A stretch of DNA of 64,000 nucleotides from CAYVQF01 sp964454015 (GTDB lineage: Bacteria > Myxococcota_A > Bradymonadia > UBA4248), in contig CAYVQF010000003.1 of NCBI GenBank assembly GCA_964454015.1, positions 1-64,000 on the forward strand. Direction: 5' to 3'. This document shows, in pieces, positions 62,204 through 64,000 of this stretch. Both the position numbers and the translations under genes were made by a program. Under the pieces are notes generated by a model. That model was not told where the DNA came from. It worked only from the letters and a program-made list of their open reading frames with translations, and searched no databases. Position 1 is the stretch's first letter. Each line of letters begins with the position of its first letter.

Positions 62204-63717
62204 TGCTGCTCCTGGTTGGGCTCGGCGGCGATCCAAATGGGCAAGACCAAGGCCGTCTCTTCGCCGCTGGTGGCGATGACGGCGTAACGTCCTGGTGCAG
62301 GCCAGGTGATATCCCAGGTGTGGACGGCGCGGTGGTCCGTGAGCACTGCAGCGGCGCCGTCGAGGTGCCCCTCTCGCTGGGCGAGGACTTCTCCCTGGGG
62401 GTCCACCACGGTGATGACGTAGGGCTGGCCTGCGCCGTCGTCGCTACGCCAGCCGATGAGGGTTGCGAAGTGGCTCGTGTGGGGAAAGCTGGGGGCGACG
62501 ATGGTGTTGAAGGGGCGCCTGACCCGGGTGAAGGCGCTCGTGTCGAGGCTGGCAGGCCAGTGGGTGATGTGCTCCGCCACGTAGCCGAAGCAGTGGCTGG
62601 GATGGCGCGCGAAAGGAAAGCGCTCGCGCCGTTGCGGGGTGTCTGGGTCGGCCACGAAGAAAGGCGCCACTGCCGTGACCTGATCGTTGGTTTCGGTGAG
62701 CAGAAGGAAGTGGCCGGCCGCGCCGATGGGTACGCTCAGCTCAGCGTAGTGGATGTGGGAGGCCTGGGGGTGGGCGAGGTGAAAGCGTTGCCGTTGCCCG
62801 ACGAAGAGGGTGCGTGGGCCACGCTCGGGGGAGAGATGTACGACCTTGAGGCGAAAGTGATAATCCCCCGGTTCACCATAGCGCCACACGACCTGGGCGG
62901 GGAGGTGCAGCATCCCCGGGATTCGTGGGAGGTGGAAGGGGTCGCTGGGGAGATCGAAGTGATCCGAGGCGTCAGCGCGGGCGATGGCGGCGAAATGGAC
63001 CTGGGGGCGCCAGCGCTGCGCTTGGATGAGCCGCTGTGCTGCCGAGAGGGTTGGCCGCGGCGTGGGGTCGGCCAGCCTCTCAATGGCGGCGCTCAGGGCC
63101 GGCGGGGTGAGGGTGCTTGGGTTGCCGTCAGGGCCAGGCCCGAAGAGACCGCGCAGTGCCGGCCGGCCGTCCTCGCTGGGGCTCACGAGGATGCCCTGGG
63201 TGAATCCGGCCCGCGGGGGGAGGGCTGCTGCCGGGTGACTGTCGCTGTGCGGGTCGAAGCGTCCAGCGGCGAGGCTGTAGGTGCCCCGCGCGGGGTGGCC
63301 CAGGGCCCACAGGAGATCGCTCGCATGCGGCGCGATGGCGGGGACGGCGAGGGCTTCCATGTAGGCAGGGAGCGCCGCGAGTGGACGGAGCAGGGCGAGA
63401 TCGTTGGCGGGGTCGAGGGCGGTGATGACGGCGGCGATGGGGGGGCCACCGCGCAGAGGCTGGAGGGCGATGTGGTAGCTCTGCTCTAGGAGGTGAGCCC
63501 GACACAGCACCTGCTCAGTGTCGAGGAGGAGGGCCACGCCGCGTCGGCCGCTGGCGTGGACGAAGAAGAGGCTGTCGAGGCTCTGGGAAAACCAAGCCTG
63601 GCTCTGCGGGGCGCCATCGTGAGGCGCATCACGCCGCGGCTGGGCGGCACAGGCGCAGACCAAGCACAGCAGCAGCGCCATGGTGGCGCTTGGGGTGAGA
63701 CGACGGGCTGCGCGCAC
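62200..63717 (-). CDS. Lipoprotein with degenerate trypsin-like (HtrA-type) domain
   Basis: The 505-residue protein has a signal peptide with a Cys-rich lipobox region (LVCAC). The GTG at 63717 follows AGGAG. Residues about 40-210 follow a chymotrypsin-fold protease of the HtrA type: GVALLLDTEQVLCRAHLL keeps the His, DPANDLALLRPL keeps the Asp, and LLWALGHPARGTYSLAAGRF matches the usual GNPxG...TxGxxS strand. Where GNSGGPL should be, the sequence reads SEDGRPAL, so the catalytic Ser is lost. The last 270 residues are beta-rich and unlike PDZ; they may bind protein or peptidoglycan. A role as an inactive binding protein is inferred. Confidence 0.6.
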   Translation of the reverse strand: MRAARRLTPSATMALLLCLVCACAAQPRRDAPHDGAPQSQAWFSQSLDSLFFVHASGRRGVALLLDTEQVLCRAHLLEQSYHIALQPLRGGPPIAAVITALDPANDLALLRPLAALPAYMEALAVPAIAPHASDLLWALGHPARGTYSLAAGRFDPHSDSHPAAALPPRAGFTQGILVSPSEDGRPALRGLFGPGPDGNPSTLTPPALSAAIERLADPTPRPTLSAAQRLIQAQRWRPQVHFAAIARADASDHFDLPSDPFHLPRIPGMLHLPAQVVWRYGEPGDYHFRLKVVHLSPERGPRTLFVGQRQRFHLAHPQASHIHYAELSVPIGAAGHFLLLTETNDQVTAVAPFFVADPDTPQRRERFPFARHPSHCFGYVAEHITHWPASLDTSAFTRVRRPFNTIVAPSFPHTSHFATLIGWRSDDGAGQPYVITVVDPQGEVLAQREGHLDGAAAVLTDHRAVHTWDITWPAPGRYAVIATSGEETALVLPIWIAAEPNQEQQ

Positions 63718-63728
63718 GGATGGCGCTC

Positions 63729-64000
63729 CTAGGGCTCGTCGTCGTGAGGCGCATCGGCGGCGGGTTCGGTAGGTGCCTCGGGCGCGGCGGTCTGGGCGGT
63801 CTCTGGGTGCTTTTCGCCCGAGAGCTCTTTGACCAGGGCGCGGATGTCGTCGAGGCGTGTGTCGAACTCGCTCGGGAGGGTGAGACGTCCGGCTGACACC
63901 AAGCGGAAGACTTCGCGGCCGAGGTTCTTGAAGTGTTGGTTGAGCTCGCGTTCCTTCATTTTGTCTTCGATGAGCTCGCGGCTCTTGGCGGCTTGGTCAC
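63729..64000 (-). CDS. Small charged protein, continues past the right edge
   Basis: The frame is open from the window edge to a TAG at 63729-63731. The visible part (about 90 residues) begins DQAAKSRELIEDKMKERELN and includes NLGREVFRLVSAGRLTLPSEF, then an acidic, Pro/Ala-rich tail. It could instead begin at the ATG at 63959 (76 residues), but the sequence before that ATG looks coding. It is 11 bases upstream of the protease-like lipoprotein and shares its operon. Family not recognised. Confidence 0.6.
   Translation of the reverse strand, partial: DQAAKSRELIEDKMKERELNQHFKNLGREVFRLVSAGRLTLPSEFDTRLDDIRALVKELSGEKHPETAQTAAPEAPTEPAADAPHDDEP

Overview
The window is compact, GC-rich bacterial chromosome (roughly 60-65% G+C by eye). 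It carries about 45 protein genes, many joined by ATGA/GTGA overlaps. I see no rRNA, tRNA, CRISPR array, insertion sequence or phage gene. The gene content suggests a predatory or social deltaproteobacterium-like lineage (Myxococcota, or a relative such as Bradymonadota). The reasons are a Frz-type chemosensory operon (cytoplasmic receptor, CheA-CheY fusion, CheR with a TPR tail), a membrane-anchored Ser/Thr kinase, a VKOR-thioredoxin fusion, many Cys-rich lipoproteins, TonB-like and MMPL proteins. The placement is inferred from gene content, not from a phylogeny.

Layout. 1-2832: tail of an unknown gene, then a class A penicillin-binding protein. 13110-2849 (minus): a Frz-like operon, CheW - CheR/TPR - CheW - soluble GAF receptor - CheA/CheY - CheB, followed by ThiL and a methyltransferase. 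The CheR gene is broken by a frameshift at a run of 14 C. 13279-17544: a lipoprotein with a duplicated domain, then TonB-like, TatA and RNase III on minus, and EpmA on plus. 17659-20651: Ser/Thr kinase and VKOR-DsbA fusion. 20783-25659: an SsnA-like amidohydrolase, two different fold-type-II PLP enzymes and a small HesB/IscA-like protein, possibly a catabolic unit. 25781-27469: a zinc-ribbon membrane protein with an ExbD-like C-terminus. 33730-27448 (minus): zinc-ribbon protein, ribosomal protein S18, a degenerate CheB-like protein, a 1,240-residue protein ending in a degenerate CheA-type ATPase domain, and a cyclophilin lipoprotein. 34077-40182: a 5'-nucleotidase lipoprotein, a large Cys-rich lipoprotein and an outer-membrane barrel. 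40265-45096: TsaC, a lone receiver, a GT-C-type membrane protein, a signal-peptide protein, two small paralogous lipoproteins and a DUF6485 protein. 45161-50341: ClpB, RibA and an NtrX-like regulator. 50419-57134: MlaF/MlaD, a lipoprotein, DsbD, a thioredoxin lipoprotein and a DUF2293 protein. 57124-64000 (minus): LolA-like plus MMPL exporter, HutI, a protease-like lipoprotein with a lost serine, and a fragment at the right edge.

The strongest leads are four. First, the CheB-like/CheA-like pair at 28179-32996 keeps the fold signatures but has lost catalytic and nucleotide-binding residues. Second, a C14 tract separates the catalytic and TPR halves of the Frz-like CheR. Third, a small Cys-lipoprotein domain occurs three times in the window, once fused to a large envelope protein beside a 5'-nucleotidase and a barrel. 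Fourth, the amidohydrolase/PLP/PLP/HesB gene set has no pathway I recognise.
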